A stretch of 64,000 bases of DNA from Tragulus kanchil (GCA_022376925.1 JAIOJX010000028.1:73745001-73809000), one strand, 5' to 3'; counted from the first letter of the stretch, positions 20,894-34,153 are shown. Numbers and translations are program-made. Notes: generated from the letters alone by a model not told the origin.

Positions 20894-21686
20894 GATTTAA
20901 AGCATTCCTCCTCTCCATCTGTTACTCTGTCCCTAGAGTTTTTTCCAAGATGTTCCTTCTCCCTCCAATTTGACTCTGTCACCTGTGAACATTTCCATTG
21001 TTGGTCACTATGATAGACCTTGCAACCTTGTAGACCCACTGATATCTACCTAGAAGGTCACTTGAGGTTGATTTCTAATTCACATCTTGTTCTCTTTCCC
21101 TTTTCCTCTTGTTGATCACAAAATGTCTTGGACAGACATTTACCATAACCACTAAAATTTTAATGTGTGAAGAGTTGAAAGAATAGTATAGTAAATAATA
21201 CTCTTATCACTTGTAAACTTCTGGTGCGTAATGAGCTTATTTAAGAATTTTATAGGTCACTCAGCTTAAATGTTTCACCAATGAAATTAAGCCAACAAAA
21301 TGTTCCTCTCATCCAGAGTTTAACTCATTAAGGAGCAAAATAAGGGGAAAATTCTCCAAGCTATTCCAAAATAGATCTCTCCTACTCAATACCTATGTGT
21401 ATTATTCCTCTACTAAATAAAACTGGAGAGATTTAACTTACAAAGATAGACTTTTCTCATCCAAGTAATCTATTTCTCAGCCATACACATCACTCACAAA
21501 TAATTTTATCCACACTTCATATTTTAAACAAGGTGCTGGTTTCTAATCACAATTTCCTACAAACAATATGAATTTAATGAAAGCTATGATACACTGAAAT
21601 TTATATGATCAGAAAAGTACACAGCAAAGATGACTGTGGTTGATTAAAGTTGGATATTGCAAACAAACTGATTAGTTAGTTAGTTA

Positions 21687-21890
21687 GTGTTAGTTGCTCA
21701 GTCATGTCTGATTCTTTGTGACCCCATGGACTGCAGCTCCTCAGGCTCCTCCTCTGTCCATGGAACTCTCCAAGCAAGAACACTGGAGTGCATGGCCATT
21801 CCGTTCTTCAGGTGTCGTCCCAATCTGGGTATTGCACCTGCGTATCCTGCATTACAGGAAGATTCTTTACCTTCTGAGCCACCAGGAAAC
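21687..21890 (-). mobile_element. Bov-tA SINE (duplicated at 22820-23023)
   Basis: Minus-strand copy from GTTAGTTGCTCAGTCATGTC to TGAGCCACCAGGAAACTGCC, preceded by TTAG repeats (21673-21688). The 60-75 residue frames across it are SINE shadows. Confidence 0.92.
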
Positions 21891-22819
21891 TGCCCCACCC
21901 CACCCCTAAATTAACTGGTTAACCCTGCAAATTTAAATATGAACAAAACTTTTGTCCACCATTCATTTGCTCTTTTCTTCTCACTAATAACCCTCATAGG
22001 TCTATTCTAAGAAGCTGACTTCCTTCTGAATATGTGATGACTTATCAAAACTAGTTACTCTGTCCCTAGAGTTTTTTCCAAGATGTTCCTTCTCCCTCCA
22101 ATTTGACTCTGTCACCTGTGAACATTTCCATTGTTGGTCACTATGATAGACCTTGCAACCTTGTAGACCCACTGATATCTACCTAGAAGGTCACTTGAGG
22201 TTGATTTCTAATTCACATCTTGTTCTCTTTCCCTTTTCCTCTTGTTGATCACAAAATGTCTTGGACAGACATTTACCATAACCACTAAAATTTTAATGTG
22301 TGAAGAGTTGAAAGAATAGTATAGTAAATAATACTCTTATCACTTGTAAACTTCTGGTGCGTAATGAGCTTATTTAAGAATTTTATAGGTCACTCAGCTT
22401 AAATGTTTCACCAATGAAATTAAGCCAACAAAATGTTCCTCTCATCCAGAGTTTAACTCATTAAGGAGCAAAATAAGGGGAAAATTCTCCAAGCTATTCC
22501 AAAATAGATCTCTCCTACTCAATACCTATGTGTATTATTCCTCTACTAAATAAAACTGGAGAGATTTAACTTACAAAGATAGACTTTTCTCATCCAAGTA
22601 ATCTATTTCTCAGCCATACACATCACTCACAAATAATTTTATCCACACTTCATATTTTAAACAAGGTGCTGGTTTCTAATCACAATTTCCTACAAACAAT
22701 ATGAATTTAATGAAAGCTATGATACACTGAAATTTATATGATCAGAAAAGTACACAGCAAAGATGACTGTGGTTGATTAAAGTTGGATATTGCAAACAAA
22801 CTGATTAGTTAGTTAGTTA

Positions 22820-23023
22820 GTGTTAGTTGCTCAGTCATGTCTGATTCTTTGTGACCCCATGGACTGCAGCTCCTCAGGCTCCTCCTCTGTCCATGGAACT
22901 CTCCAAGCAAGAACACTGGAGTGCATAGCCATTCCCTTCTTCAGGGGTCTTCCCAATCTGGGGATTGCACCTGGGTATCCTGCATTACAGGAAGATTCTT
23001 TACCTTCTGAGCCACCAGGAAAC
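22820..23023 (-). mobile_element. Bov-tA SINE (second copy of 21687-21890)
   Basis: Same SINE and flanks as 21687-21890, inside the second D4 unit. Closer to the family consensus than the first copy. Confidence 0.92.
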
Positions 23024-23175
23024 TGCCCCACCCCACCCCTAAATTAACTGGTTAACCCTGCAAATTTAAATATGAACAAAACTTTTGTCCACCATTCATT
23101 TGCTCTTTTCTTCTCACTAATAACCCTCATAGGTCTATTCTAAGAAGCTGACTTCCTTCTGAATATGTGATGACT

Positions 23176-23770
23176 ATATGATGCAAAATCTGCAACTGCA
23201 AGTGTTAGCTGGAATGTCATTCCCTAAATCTAAATTTACAAGTAGCAGCCTTTCTTTTCCTAGTTGAGAGTTTGTTCAAGACGGTTCTAAGTTTGGACAC
23301 AAAGGAATATATAAATCTCACTTTTCCTGCTTGAGCTACAAGTAATCATCTAGATTTTGCTCCCTCTTCCAGATGTTCCTAATCCACTGTCCCTCCCTCC
23401 CCTCCACACACACATATACGCACATTCACACATATCCAAACCTTTTAATATATGACTTGCTGGAATGCTAGAGAGAGAAGAATACTTTCTGGTCAGATGA
23501 AAAAATAGCATTAAACATGGAACAAGAAACAAAATTCTAATTTTAAAGAAGCTCAGTAGAATCCAAGGTCTTCACTTGATACTGTGGGACCTCCATTGTG
23601 CCAGGGAAAGAAAGAAAGCAGAAGATACACACAAAATGTTTATACATATGTGTACATATATATATATATAATTTTTCCTTAATGAAAAGTCTTGATAAAA
23701 GAAAGAACCATTCTATGCTTAGAATGGAAGTGATATATGACCTTCTAACATAACACCTCTGTTTTACTTA
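23176..23770. other. Unique sequence with a short (AT)n run
   Basis: No gene or mobile element recognised. An alternating AT run lies at about 23655-23672 and a CA-rich stretch near 23405-23435. Confidence 0.5.
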
Positions 23771-23774
23771 CTTT

Positions 23775-24190
23775 TACTTTTTTTCCAGCTTTATTGAAAT
23801 ATGATTGACAAATGTGTAAATTTAAGGTATACAACCTGATGATGTGACATGTATGTACTGTGAAATGTTTATCACAATAAGGTTAGTTAACACATTCATC
23901 ACCACACATGGTTATCATTGTGTTTATGTGTGTGGTGAGAATAGGAGATCTGCTTTCTTAGCAATTTTGCTTAGTATATAATACAGCAGCCATCCTGCTG
24001 TATAGTATCCCTGCTGAACTTACTCATCTTGTAAATGAAAGACTACCCTTTGATCAACATCTCTGCATTTCTTCCACCCCTCTGGCAATCACATATAAGT
24101 GAGATCACACAGTGTTTGTCTTTTCTCTATCTGACATTTTACTTAGCATAATGCCTTCAAGGTCCATCCATGTGATTACAAAAGGCAGGA
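23775..24190 (-). mobile_element. Old L1 3' end relic (partly repeated at 24987-25315)
   Basis: Minus-strand L1 tail: CCAGCTTTATTGAAATATGA, then AAGGTTAGTTAACACATTCA, the ORF2-end region ATATAAGTGAGATCACACAG and CATAATGCCTTCAAGGTCCA. Diverged, with no open frame. Most of it recurs in the second D5 unit. Confidence 0.78.
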
Positions 24191-26117
24191 TTTCCTCCTA
24201 AGGGAGAAAACTGTGCCCCAAGGGATAATGTCGCCTGTCCAAACTCTTAAAGCTTTCTGGTAGCAGAACATGAAATGGAACCCCAGTCTCAATGCTGTTA
24301 TTTTTGTATTGTATTTGATTCAGAATCAAAGAACATACAGAAAGAAAGTTTAGCAGTATATCAACATTCTTATTTCTTGAACTATAATATTACTGGATTG
24401 ATGTAAATCACAGAAAACTTTTGGCTATATCCTAAGAATTCATAATTCCTCTGTTTTGTACATTAAAAATGTGTGGTGATATAGTGCTAATAATTCTTTT
24501 ATTGATACACCACAGAGATGACTGTCTTAGGACTCCTTATTTTATAGACATGTAAATTCCTTTTTAAAAATGTTATTGGCAACTGCAGAGAACACTTTTC
24601 TTCTCTTCCCCATTATAGCTGTGAAATTCCATTCAGTAATATTGTCCCAGGCAGTTTGGAGAATTACCATTACCTTCTTTTAGCAATAGAAATGGCAATT
24701 TCTAGTAAGAAATTAAAGCAAATAGTTAGCAGGCAATATTTACTGATACTAAGATCATGGTGCCAGTGACAGAAGAGAAAAGCAAATGAACTTGACCCAC
24801 AATTGTGTTTCAACTGGTTTCTAGAGGCAAAGAAACATAAAAGACTATGATTCTCATGCAGGTTCAGCATTATCCTAAGGACAGTGGAGCAAAGAAGAAA
24901 GAGAATGAGCCTAAAAGTCTCGTGCTTAACTAATGTGTTCATAGGAAAACTGACGAGCTTTGGCTTGTTTAAAGCAGTGTCTGATCTGAAATGTTTATCA
25001 CAATAAGGTTAGTTAACACATTCATCACCACACATGGTTATCATTGTGTTTATGTGTGTGGTGAGAATAGGAGATCTGCTTTCTTAGCAATTTTGCTTAG
25101 TATATAATACAGCAGCCATCCTGCTGTATAGTATCCCTGCTGAATTTACTCATCTTGTAAATGAAAGACTACCCTTTGATCAACATCTCTGCATTTCTTC
25201 CACCCCTCTGGCAATCACATATAAGTGAGATCACACAGTGTTTGTCTTTTCTCTATCTGACATTTTACTTAGCATAATGCCTTCAAGGTCCATCCATGTG
25301 ATTACAAAAGGCAGGATTTCCTCCTAAGGGAGAAAACTGTGCCCCAAGGGATAATGTCGCCTGTCCAAACTCTTAAAGCTTTCTGGTAGCAGAACATGAA
25401 ATGGAACCCCAGTCTCAATGCTGTTATTTTTGTATTGTATTTGATTCAGAATCAAAGAACATACAGAAAGAAAGTTTAGCAGTATATCAACATTCTTATT
25501 TCTTGAACTATAATATTACTGGATTGATGTAAATCACAGAAAACTTTTGGCTATATCCTAAGAATTCATAATTCCTCTGTTTTGTACATTAAAAATGTGT
25601 GGTGATATAGTGCTAATAATTCTTTTATTGATACACCACAGAGATGACTGTCTTAGGACTCCTTATTTTATAGACATGTAAATTCCTTTTTAAAAATGTT
25701 ATTGGCAACTGCAGAGAACACTTTTCTTCTCTTCCCCATTATAGCTGTGAAATTCCATTCAGTAATATTGTCCCAGGCAGTTTGGAGAATTACCATTACC
25801 TTCTTTTAGCAATAGAAATGGCAATTTCTAGTAAGAAATTAAAGCAAATAGTTAGCAGGCAATATTTACTGATACTAAGATCATGGTGCCAGTGACAGAA
25901 GAGAAAAGCAAATGAACTTGACCCACAATTGTGTTTCAACTGGTTTCTAGAGGCAAAGAAACATAAAAGACTATGATTCTCATGCAGGTTCAGCATTATC
26001 CTAAGGACAGTGGAGCAAAGAAGAAAGAGAATGAGCCTAAAAGTCTCGTGCTTAACTAATGTGTTCATAGGAAAACTGACGAGCTTTGGCTTGTTTAAAG
26101 CAGTGTCTGATCTGAAA
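23861..26117. repeat. Direct tandem duplication D5 (unit 1126 bp)
   Basis: Copies 23861-24986 and 24987-26117 share TGAAA at the junction. One substitution noticed, near the start of copy 2 (GCTGAACTT to GCTGAATTT). A 90-residue non-coding minus-strand frame occurs identically in both. Confidence 0.95.
24195..24305 (+). mobile_element. MIR-like relic (repeated near 25321-25431)
   Basis: GAGAAAACTGTGCCCCAAGG, then GTCGCCTGTCCAAACTCTTA and TGAAATGGAACCCCAGTCTC follow the MIR order (gapped). Weak, ancient. Confidence 0.45.
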
Positions 26118-26765
26118 CAAGTGTTTATTGTCTAGTGATCAGAGTTTCCTTTATTGAAGCTGCATGATTCACTTGAAGTGTTTTGCCATACCAAATTGGT
26201 TAGCTAATTTGAATAGGAATCCAGATAGGTTATTTCTTCCCCCAACTTCTTTAAACAACAGTTTTCTTCCTTCCTCATATCCAAAATACAACTATTAAAA
26301 TGGAAACATCTTAATAATTTTGAGAAACTCATGAGAACCTCTTAGAAGTATAAAATATGAGTAGAACATGGTCCATGACTCATGGGTGAAGTCTGTTTTA
26401 GCTGACGTTCAAGGGCTCTGCATGGCAAAGTTCCAGGGGTATCATTTATAACACAAATGCAGCATCAAGACTATTAGCATCTGGTTCAAAGAAAAATAGT
26501 TCTGAGAGATGGGACAGTATGAAAGGTCAAGAAAACATGGACTATATGAAAGGACTTGATTTAGATAACAGAGACATGAAGAACAGAATGTTAATGAGAA
26601 AAATAATGAGAGATACGAAAAATTAACCTAGTTTGGGGAACATGACAGACATTCTCCAATCAGGGGAGACACATATCATACTCAGGCCTAAGATCACAAA
26701 ACTGACATTTGAGGTACAGCGCTGGAGGAAGACCTGTTTTCTGTTCTTGGAGTCTCCAGTCGTTC
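26118..26765. other. No recognisable feature
   Basis: Unique sequence. Nothing coding or repetitive that I can name. Confidence 0.5.
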
Positions 26766-27057
26766 TCTTGTGGGCTCTTTTTTTTTTTTTTTGGTGGGGG
26801 CCATTTCTATTGATCTTTCATCCATTTATCTTTGTTCTTCGGCCTGTGTGGGCCACCCATCACAGTGGCCTCTTGCTGCAGAGCACAGGCTCTGGGTGCA
26901 TGTGCTCCAGAACTCCAGCTCAGTAGTTGGACACATCGGTCCAGCCACTCTGCAGCACATGGGATCTTCCCAGGCCAGGGATCGAACCGGCACCCCTTGC
27001 ACTGCAAGGGGTGTCCTTACCCACTAGACCACCAGGGAAGCCCTCCTGTGGGCTCTT
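26766..27057 (-). mobile_element. tRNA-Glu SINE (distinctive body)
   Basis: Body 26780-27043 on the minus strand, flanked by the target-site duplication TCTTGTGGGCTCTT (26766-26779) and TCCTGTGGGCTCTT (27044-27057), with one mismatch. It carries the same GGAGTTCTGGAG / GACCGATGTGTCCAA body as other copies, with small internal deletions, so it is somewhat older. The 3' tail is a plain A run. Confidence 0.92.
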
Positions 27058-27289
27058 ATTTCCATCTTGTCAGGCCCAAATCTGTTCTTCATCCTGGACT
27101 CAGTTATTAATATTTTTTTAATGTCAACTAGATCATGTTGCCACCATGATTGAAACTTCTCGGGATCATTCCTACCTGACTTAACTTACCTTGTCCTCAA
27201 GGGAACATGATATTATCTCTACTTACCTCTCCATTTCCTGCTGATTTCTTGTACCTTGTTTGCTCCCACTCCATGCCTTAATTCTTATG

Positions 27290-27890
27290 CTCAGTCCTTT
27301 GGCCATCTTCCTCTTCCTAGAACATCCACACTTTTAGGACTGCACTTGTTCCTCTGTGTGGAATATTCTGTCAGAGATATTTGATGTCTGGACTCCTTTT
27401 GGCATTCAAATCTCAGTTCATATATTACTTCCTTAGTGAGGCCTTTCATGAGCATCTAATTTAGATTTGTACACTCCTGACCATAACTTTGTATTGTTTT
27501 ACGATATTTTATTTATATAGCCTAGCATTTCTTTTTAGTCACTAAGTCATGTCAACTCTTTTGCAACACCATGGACTGTAGCCCACTAGGCTTCTCTGTC
27601 CATGGGATTTCCCAGGCAAGAATACTGGGAATACTGGGTTATCATTTCCTTCTCCAGGGCATTTTCCCAATCCAGACATTGAATCCACACCTCCTGCATT
27701 GGCAGGCATGTTCTTTACCATTGAGCTACAAGGGAAGCCCAATCTAGCATTAATTAGCTGAGAATATTTTGATATGTATATTCTGTTTGTCTGTGTCCCT
27801 GTCTCCTTTTACTGTCCTCTTTTCTGGTCATATACCCTCCATCAAGAACTTTGCCTGGCACATAGTAGACAGCTATTATACATTTATTGA
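27290..27890 (+). mobile_element. L2 LINE 3' end relic split by a SINE
   Basis: CCTAGAACATCCACACTTTT and TCTCAGTTCATATATTACTT before the SINE, then TTTGCCTGGCACATAGTAGA and CATTTATTGAGG after it, in L2 order. The segment is repeated by D6 at about 28378-28980. Confidence 0.7.
27536..27739 (-). mobile_element. Bov-tA SINE (duplicated at 28624-28828)
   Basis: Minus-strand copy from TAGTCACTAAGTCATGTCAA to TGAGCTACAAGGGAAGCCC, inserted into the L2 relic. Confidence 0.92.
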
Positions 27891-28623
27891 GGAAAAATCA
27901 GTCTTACCTGACTAACGTAATATTGCTTTGGCAATAATTTCAGCTTTCAATCAGCCCAGAAGTAAGCAAGAGGAACTACTACTTTGAACTTAATCCTCTG
28001 CAACAAAAACAAACTGATTGAGCTAATGGTGAGATAATAGCTTTGGAGAATGTGAACAATGTTCTTGGAATTAATAATAAAGCTGTGGAAAGGAATGTTG
28101 GGAGATAGCCAGACATCTACCCAGTCCTTCAGGAAAGCATATCTTAAAAAGTGTAAGACAAATTAGGTATGACCACACAGTCAGAGATTCTAAAAGGAAA
28201 GATTGTTTCAGAGAGATGGAAGAATTAGAATGACACTCTGATAATAGTCATTGATTATATTTTTTAAACAAAAAATGGAGTCTTAGGTACTGTCTGAGAT
28301 GAGATATTTTAATAAGACATGTACAAAAGGCAGAATGAACAGTATATAGCCAATTTTTTGCCTTAATTCCTTTTTTGCTCAGTCCTTTGGCCATCTTCCT
28401 CTTCCTAGAACATCCACACTTTTAGGACTGCACTTGTTCCTCTGTGTGGAATATTCTGTCAGAGATATTTGATGTCTGGACTCCTTTTGGCATTCAAATC
28501 TCAGTTCATATATTACTTCCTTAGTGAGGCCTTTCATGAGCATCTAATTTAGATTTGTACACTCCTGACCATAACTTTGTATTGTTTTACGATATTTTAT
28601 TTATATAGCCTAGCATTTCTTTT

Positions 28624-28828
28624 TAGTCACTAAGTCATGTCAACTCTTTTGCAACACCATGGACTGTAGCCCACTAGGCTTCTCTGTCCATGGGATTTCC
28701 CAGGCAAGAATACTGGGAATACTGGGTTATCATTTCCTTCTCCAGGGCATTTTCCCAATCCAGACATTGAATCCACACCTCCTGCATTGGCAGGCATGTT
28801 CTTTACCATTGAGCTACAAGGGAAGCCC
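28624..28828 (-). mobile_element. Bov-tA SINE (second copy of 27536-27739)
   Basis: Same SINE and flanks, inside the second D6 unit. Confidence 0.92.
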
Positions 28829-29442
28829 AATCTAGCATTAATTAGCTGAGAATATTTTGATATGTATATTCTGTTTGTCTGTGTCCCCTGTCTCCTTTTA
28901 CTGTCCTCTTTTCTGGTCATATACCCTCCATCAAGAACTTTGCCTGGCACATAGTAGACAGCTATTATACATTTATTGAGGAAAAATCAGTCTTACCTGA
29001 CTAACGTAATATTGCTTTGGCAATAATTTCAGCTTTCAATCAGCCCAGAAGTAAGCAAGAGGAACTACTACTTTGAACTTAATCCTCTGCAACAAAAACA
29101 AACTGATTGAGCTAATGGTGAGATAATAGCTTTGGAGAATGTGAACAATGTTCTTGGAATTAATAATAAAGCTTTGGAAAGGAATGTTGGGAGATAGCCA
29201 GACATCTACCCAGTCCTTCAGGAAAGCATATCTTAAAAAGTGTAAGACAAATTAGGTATGACCACACAGTCAGAGATTCTAAAAGGAAAGATTGTTTCAG
29301 AGAGATGGAAGAATTAGAATGACACTCTGATAATAGTCATTGATTATATTTTTTAAACAAAAAATGGAGTCTTAGGTACTGTCTGAGATGAGATATTTTA
29401 ATAAGACATGTACAAAAGGCAGAATGAACAGTATATAGCCAA

Positions 29443-30212
29443 AATGAAAACAAAAGTGCCATAAACCCACTAAAACTGTGAGTCAAAGTCTAAAATTGGA
29501 TTTGGAGTAGAAAAAAAAAAAGAATATAGAGTTTAAGTGACTTCTAAAAAATTACAATTTGCTCTTTTCAAATTGGGAATAGCATGAAGAGTCAAATCCA
29601 TTTGGGTGAGACAGGGTAACATTAGTAAAAGACTAGACTCTAAATGTTTTGCTTTCAAATTTTATATCAAGAGAAATTACTTTCAAGCTGAAAAAAAAAG
29701 AAGAATCATGAAGAGAAATGAAGCACAAAATAGACTAAGAAAAATACACTAATGGGATGATCTATGTAGCTAAGAGGGTTAAAAAACTTGCAATCATATA
29801 ATCTTTAAGAAATCATGTTAACTAGTACAGAAGGGGAAAAGCCTCAGCCTTAAGCTCACAAAGGTTAAAATAAAATTTTGCAACTACATGCATACTAATT
29901 TGGATTGTTCATTGTAATATTCTAAATCACGTTATTGGTGTCATGTATGAATGTATCTTAAAAGTATTTTCCATTAACCAGGATGTTAAAACCACCAACT
30001 AATGTAAACAACTACAACCACTTTTCTTCACACAAATAAGCTTGGGAAATACTGGGTTAATTAAAGTTGAACCAGACGTCTCAATACTGCATTTTACAAT
30101 GTACAATATGCACTGGTACTTCCTAAAAAAGGGCATATAGTATGTGGTGTCTCTCAAGCTTAACTAATCATAGAAATTGTTTCCTTTTTTTCTTTTAGCA
30201 TCTCACAGATGC
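29443..30212. other. No recognisable feature
   Basis: AT-rich unique sequence with short A runs (29507-29521). No supportable gene or named repeat. Confidence 0.5.
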
Positions 30213-32466
30213 TTGAATTTTGTTGAATATAATTTGGGAAACAGTGTTCTGGTGCCATGCTGCAATGTGTTTATACTTAGATCCCTTGTGTTCAGTCAAC
30301 ATTTTAACTAATAATTTAAATGAAGACAAGAAGGTCTGCTTATCACATCTACAGCCAACACAAATCTGGGAGAGACAGTTAATATGATGGATGATGGAAC
30401 TGAGTTTTAAAAATATTATGACAGGTATAATATTGGGTTGAACCCAACAAGATATTACTGGGTTCCAAGATCATTTCACGGGATAAGAGACACCTGGCTT
30501 AGCAGCAATTTCTATGAACAAAATTTAGAGGGTTTACTTGACTGTAAGTTGAGTAGAAGCCCATAGTGTGTTGCCCTTGCAAAGAAAAACAAGATAGTGA
30601 AACTTAACACTGGGATGTTTTCACAGATGTAAAAGCACCTAGACAGGGGCACTGCTAACTGCATTGTCCTCAGTATGGGTCATACAGCATTTGGAAATGG
30701 AGTTAAGTATGCTCATCTGAGGATCACAAGAAGGGGAAGGTGTCTGTATTCTGTGTTACCGTAGCAACACAAAACTGGAAATGTTTGGTCTAAATAAACA
30801 AATAGTTGCATTAAGCTCCATATAAGGAGAGATTTTCTGATCCTTCTCATTTCAAGAAGAAACAATTTAAAAGGCTGTCTTATAAGATGGTGAACTAATT
30901 ATTCTTGGATATCTTCAAGTTAGGTTGGGTAATTGTCTTTTCAGGATATTGCAGGTGGAGTTCCTATAGAAACTCCCATTTACTGAGTCTAAATGGTTTC
31001 TAGAAGCCTATAATATTATGCATCTAAATCTTGTTTTTCTGGTCATTGGTATCTTACAAGATTTTCATATACAGCATTTAAAATGCTAGACCTGGAAATA
31101 ATCTTAGAAATAATCTATGTAAGTCTCTTGCTTTTTGGAAGTGAGAAACTAAGACTCAGAAAATTTCCATTCTTTAATTTGTCAGATGTTGCCTGGGTGC
31201 AAAGCTGAAATATATAGCTGTAGAGAACATCAACATGAAGAAGACAAACTTGATTACCATAAGTTTATAATCTCAGCAACTAAAGTACAACACAGACACA
31301 AAACATGTGCAGTGGAGGAATAGGCAATTCATTCTGATTGAATTTTGTTGAATATAATTTGGGAAACAGTGTTCTGGTGCCATGCTGCAATGTGTTTATA
31401 CTTAGATCCCTTGTGTTCAGTCAACACTTTAACTAATAATTTAAATGAAGACAAGAAGGTCTGCTTATCACATCTACAGCCAACACAAATCTGGGAGAGA
31501 CAGTTAATATGATGGATGATGGAACTGAGTTTTAAAAATATTATGACAGGTATAATATTGGGTTGAACCCAACAAGATATTACTGGGTTCCAAGATCATT
31601 TCACGGGATAAGAGACACCTGGCTTAGCAGCAATTTCTATGAACAAAATTTAGAGGGTTTACTTGACTGTAAGTTGAGTAGAAGCCCATAGTGTGTTGCC
31701 CTTGCAAAGAAAAACAAGATAGTGAAACTTAACACTGGGATGTTTTCACAGATGTAAAAGCACCTAGACAGGGGCACTGCTAACTGCATTGTCCTCAGTA
31801 TGGGTCATACAGCATTTGGAAATGGAGTTAAGTATGCTCATCTGAGGATCACAAGAAGGGGAAGGTGTCTGTATTCTGTGTTACCGTAGCAACACAAAAC
31901 TGGAAATGTTTGGTCTAAATAAACAAATAGTTGCATTAAGCTCCATATAAGGAGAGATTTTCTGATCCTTCTCATTTCAAGAAGAAACAATTTAAAAGGC
32001 TGTCTTATAAGATGGTGAACTAATTATTCTTGGATATCTTCAAGTTAGGTTGGGTAATTGTCTTTTCAGGATATTGCAGGTGGAGTTCCTATAGAAACTC
32101 CCATTTACTGAGTCTAAATGGTTTCTAGAAGCCTATAATATTATGCATCTAAATCTTGTTTTTCTGGTCATTGGTATCTTACAAGATTTTCATATACAGC
32201 ATTTAAAATGCTAGACCTGGAAATAATCTTAGAAATAATCTATGTAAGTCTCTTGCTTTTTGGAAGTGAGAAACTAAGACTCAGAAAATTTCCATTCTTT
32301 AATTTGTCAGATGTTGCCTGGGTGCAAAGCTGAAATATATAGCTGTAGAGAACATCAACATGAAGAAGACAAACTTGATTACCATAAGTTTATAATCTCA
32401 GCAACTAAAGTACAACACAGACACAAAACATGTGCAGTGGAGGAATAGGCAATTCATTCTGATTGA
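30213..32466. repeat. Direct tandem duplication D7 (unit 1125 bp)
   Basis: Copies 30213-31337 and 31338-32466 share TTGA at the junction. One substitution noticed, about 90 bp into copy 2 (CAACATTTT to CAACACTTT). A MIR-like stretch (31110-31215) is present in both. Confidence 0.95.
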
Positions 32467-33214
32467 CAGATCAGGAAATACAAAAGTTGGGAAGGTGTTC
32501 TGGCAGAGAAAACATTAGCAAACTCTGTGGGAGAAAAGCATTTGGTGAAGTAATTTTCGTGGAGTTGGAAGTGGGCCTCATGCAGGAACAATGCAGGGTA
32601 AAGGACCATGAAGTCCTTGAAAATGGACTCAAGCCCATCTGGACTAGAAACACTGAGACCTGGATCCCAGCTACCTTGAATGTGTTCTCAAAGATAGACA
32701 CAGATTCCAGGTGGGCACATTACTGTAGGTTCACAAACTCATTGCTTCATGGGGAGAGGCAAAGACAAAGCAGGGCCAGAGAGAGGTCTTCTAAACCTCA
32801 GGGCCCAGGGTAGAAACCCTTCCTGTCACAGTGTAGGAATTTTGGTTTTATTTTGGCGCCACTCAACTTTTTCTGTAGAGGAAAGTGTCATTTGCTTAAA
32901 GTCATACTGTTGAGCCTGGAATCTACATTTTCACATCCTTAGTGCAATATGTTCCCCATTACTCCAAACAGTGCCTATGATCGATTAAGTTCTGTGTTCC
33001 ACGTTTATTGAACTCTAACTTAACTGTATGGGTACCTATTATAAAGAAAAATTTTACAGTATGGATCTAAAACAAAACATCCGTATAATTCTAAAAGAAA
33101 TCAACCAGTGCCTATTCACATTAAAAATATATTTTATTTAAGGGATAAAAATATGAAGAATAAAAATATTAGAGGTCATTAAATCAGTCCAAAATGACTA
33201 CTTACTGAATGCCC

Positions 33215-33215
<1 letters not shown>
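32467..33215. other. Mostly unrecognised sequence; MIR-like tail near 32885-32950
   Basis: A plus-strand frame at 32463-32813 (116 residues) has no recognisable domain or codon signal, and its start lies at a duplication boundary, so I do not call a gene. GTCATTTGCTTAAAGTCATA followed by GAGCCTGGAATCT is MIR-like. Confidence 0.45.

Positions 33216-33216
<1 letters not shown>

Positions 33217-33253
<37 letters not shown>
33217..33253 (+). repeat. (TG)n microsatellite
   Basis: Uninterrupted TG dinucleotide run of about 18 units. Confidence 0.97.
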
Positions 33254-33255
<2 letters not shown>

Positions 33256-33259
33256 CTTC

Positions 33260-33362
33260 TGAACCCTACAAGGTAGGTATTATTAATCCTAATCAACAGA
33301 TGAGGAACTGCGGTTGATCATGCAATGCCAGCAAGTAATTCACTGAATCTGGGTTAAAAACA
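33260..33362 (+). mobile_element. MIR SINE relic
   Basis: AAGGTAGGTATTATTAATCC, AACAGATGAGGAACTGCGGT and TGAATCTGGGTT follow MIR order. Confidence 0.65.
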
Positions 33363-33595
33363 AGTTTTTTTCATGATATTCCCTCAGTAGCACTCAATAG
33401 TTTACTGGGGGGAGAATGCAGTGTTGTTCAGATTATCTTTTCCTATGTGCCAATATCTATTTTATAAGAAAAATAACAGAATGTAAATTCCTCAAAAAAA
33501 TGCTTCTACTTTACACTTTCCCTATTCCCTAGAACTGCAATTAGTATAGCAAGAGCATATAACAAGCAATGTAACCCAATTGAAAAACCACTGAT

Positions 33596-33700
33596 TCAGT
33601 CAACAAATATTTATGAAAAGTCTACCATGTGCCAGGCATTTTTCCTGGCTCTGATGATACACCAATGAACAAAACATGCAGATCCAAGCCCTCAGGCAGA
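33596..33700. repeat. Ancient dispersed repeat motif, family not resolved
   Basis: CAACAAATATTTATGAAAAG, CATGTGCCAGGCATTTTTCC and ATACACCAATGAACAAAACA form a widespread mammalian motif. A similar one lies at 34495-34610 and at 47890-47975. I cannot name the family with confidence. Confidence 0.45.
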
Positions 33701-33948
33701 ATTCAGTTTCTTGCTATTTTAAGATTAAAATCCTTGTGTTCTTGGTTGATGTGAAGGAAGGTCCACCTCAGCTTCTGGAGGATGTTCACCATGCTTGACA
33801 CATGGCCCTCTCTATAAGAGGACAATTGCTCATTCAAGATCAGCAAAAGGAGGTCTTTGCTGCTTCTAGTTTCTGACTTGTCTCTGACCTCTAGATTCAA
33901 ATTCATAGGACTCATGTGATTATGTCCACCAAGATAAGGAAGACTCAT

Positions 33949-34153
33949 GTTAGTCTCTCAGTCCTGTCTGACTCTTTGCAACCCCATGGACTACAGACTT
34001 CTAGGCTTCCCTGTCCATGGAATTTTCCAGGCAAGAGTACCGGAGTGGGTTGTCTTTCTCTTCTTCTCCAGGAGATGTTCCCAACTCAAGGGTTGAACCC
34101 TGGTCTCCTGCATTGCAGGAAGATTCTTCACCATCTGAGCCACCAGGGAAGCA
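33949..34153 (-). mobile_element. Bov-tA SINE
   Basis: Minus-strand copy from GTTAGTCTCTCAGTCCTGTC to GAGCCACCAGGGAAGC. The 101-residue plus-strand frame over it is a SINE shadow. Confidence 0.92.

Larger units (their letters stand above)
20921..23175. repeat. Direct tandem duplication D4 (offset 1133 bp)
   Basis: Copies 20921-22042 and 22054-23175, separated by 11 filler bases (TATCAAAACTA). Six substitutions cluster in the SINE near the end of copy 1. At those sites copy 2 agrees with the SINE family (CATTCCCTTCTTCAGGGGTC), so the internal end of copy 1 is the erroneous one. Confidence 0.95.
27275..29442. repeat. Direct tandem duplication D6 (offset 1088 bp)
   Basis: Copies 27275-28353 and about 28359-29442. 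The junction is corrupt: TTTTTT follows copy 1, and copy 2 starts GCCTTAATTCCTTTTTTGCT where copy 1 reads GCCTTAATTCTTATGCT. Also one inserted C (GTCCCCTG versus GTCCCTG). Confidence 0.93.

Noticed and set aside
24670..26068. Identical 90-residue frames as a duplicated small gene
   Set aside because: They are identical because the DNA is present twice (D5). The translation has no recognisable feature beyond hydrophobic low-complexity residues.
32463..32813. 116-residue plus-strand frame as a host gene
   Set aside because: No domain, splice context or codon signal, and it begins at a duplication boundary. Expected by chance in this length of sequence.
33217..33253. TG run as a regulatory Z-DNA element
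   Set aside because: An ordinary microsatellite. Nothing nearby suggests a promoter.
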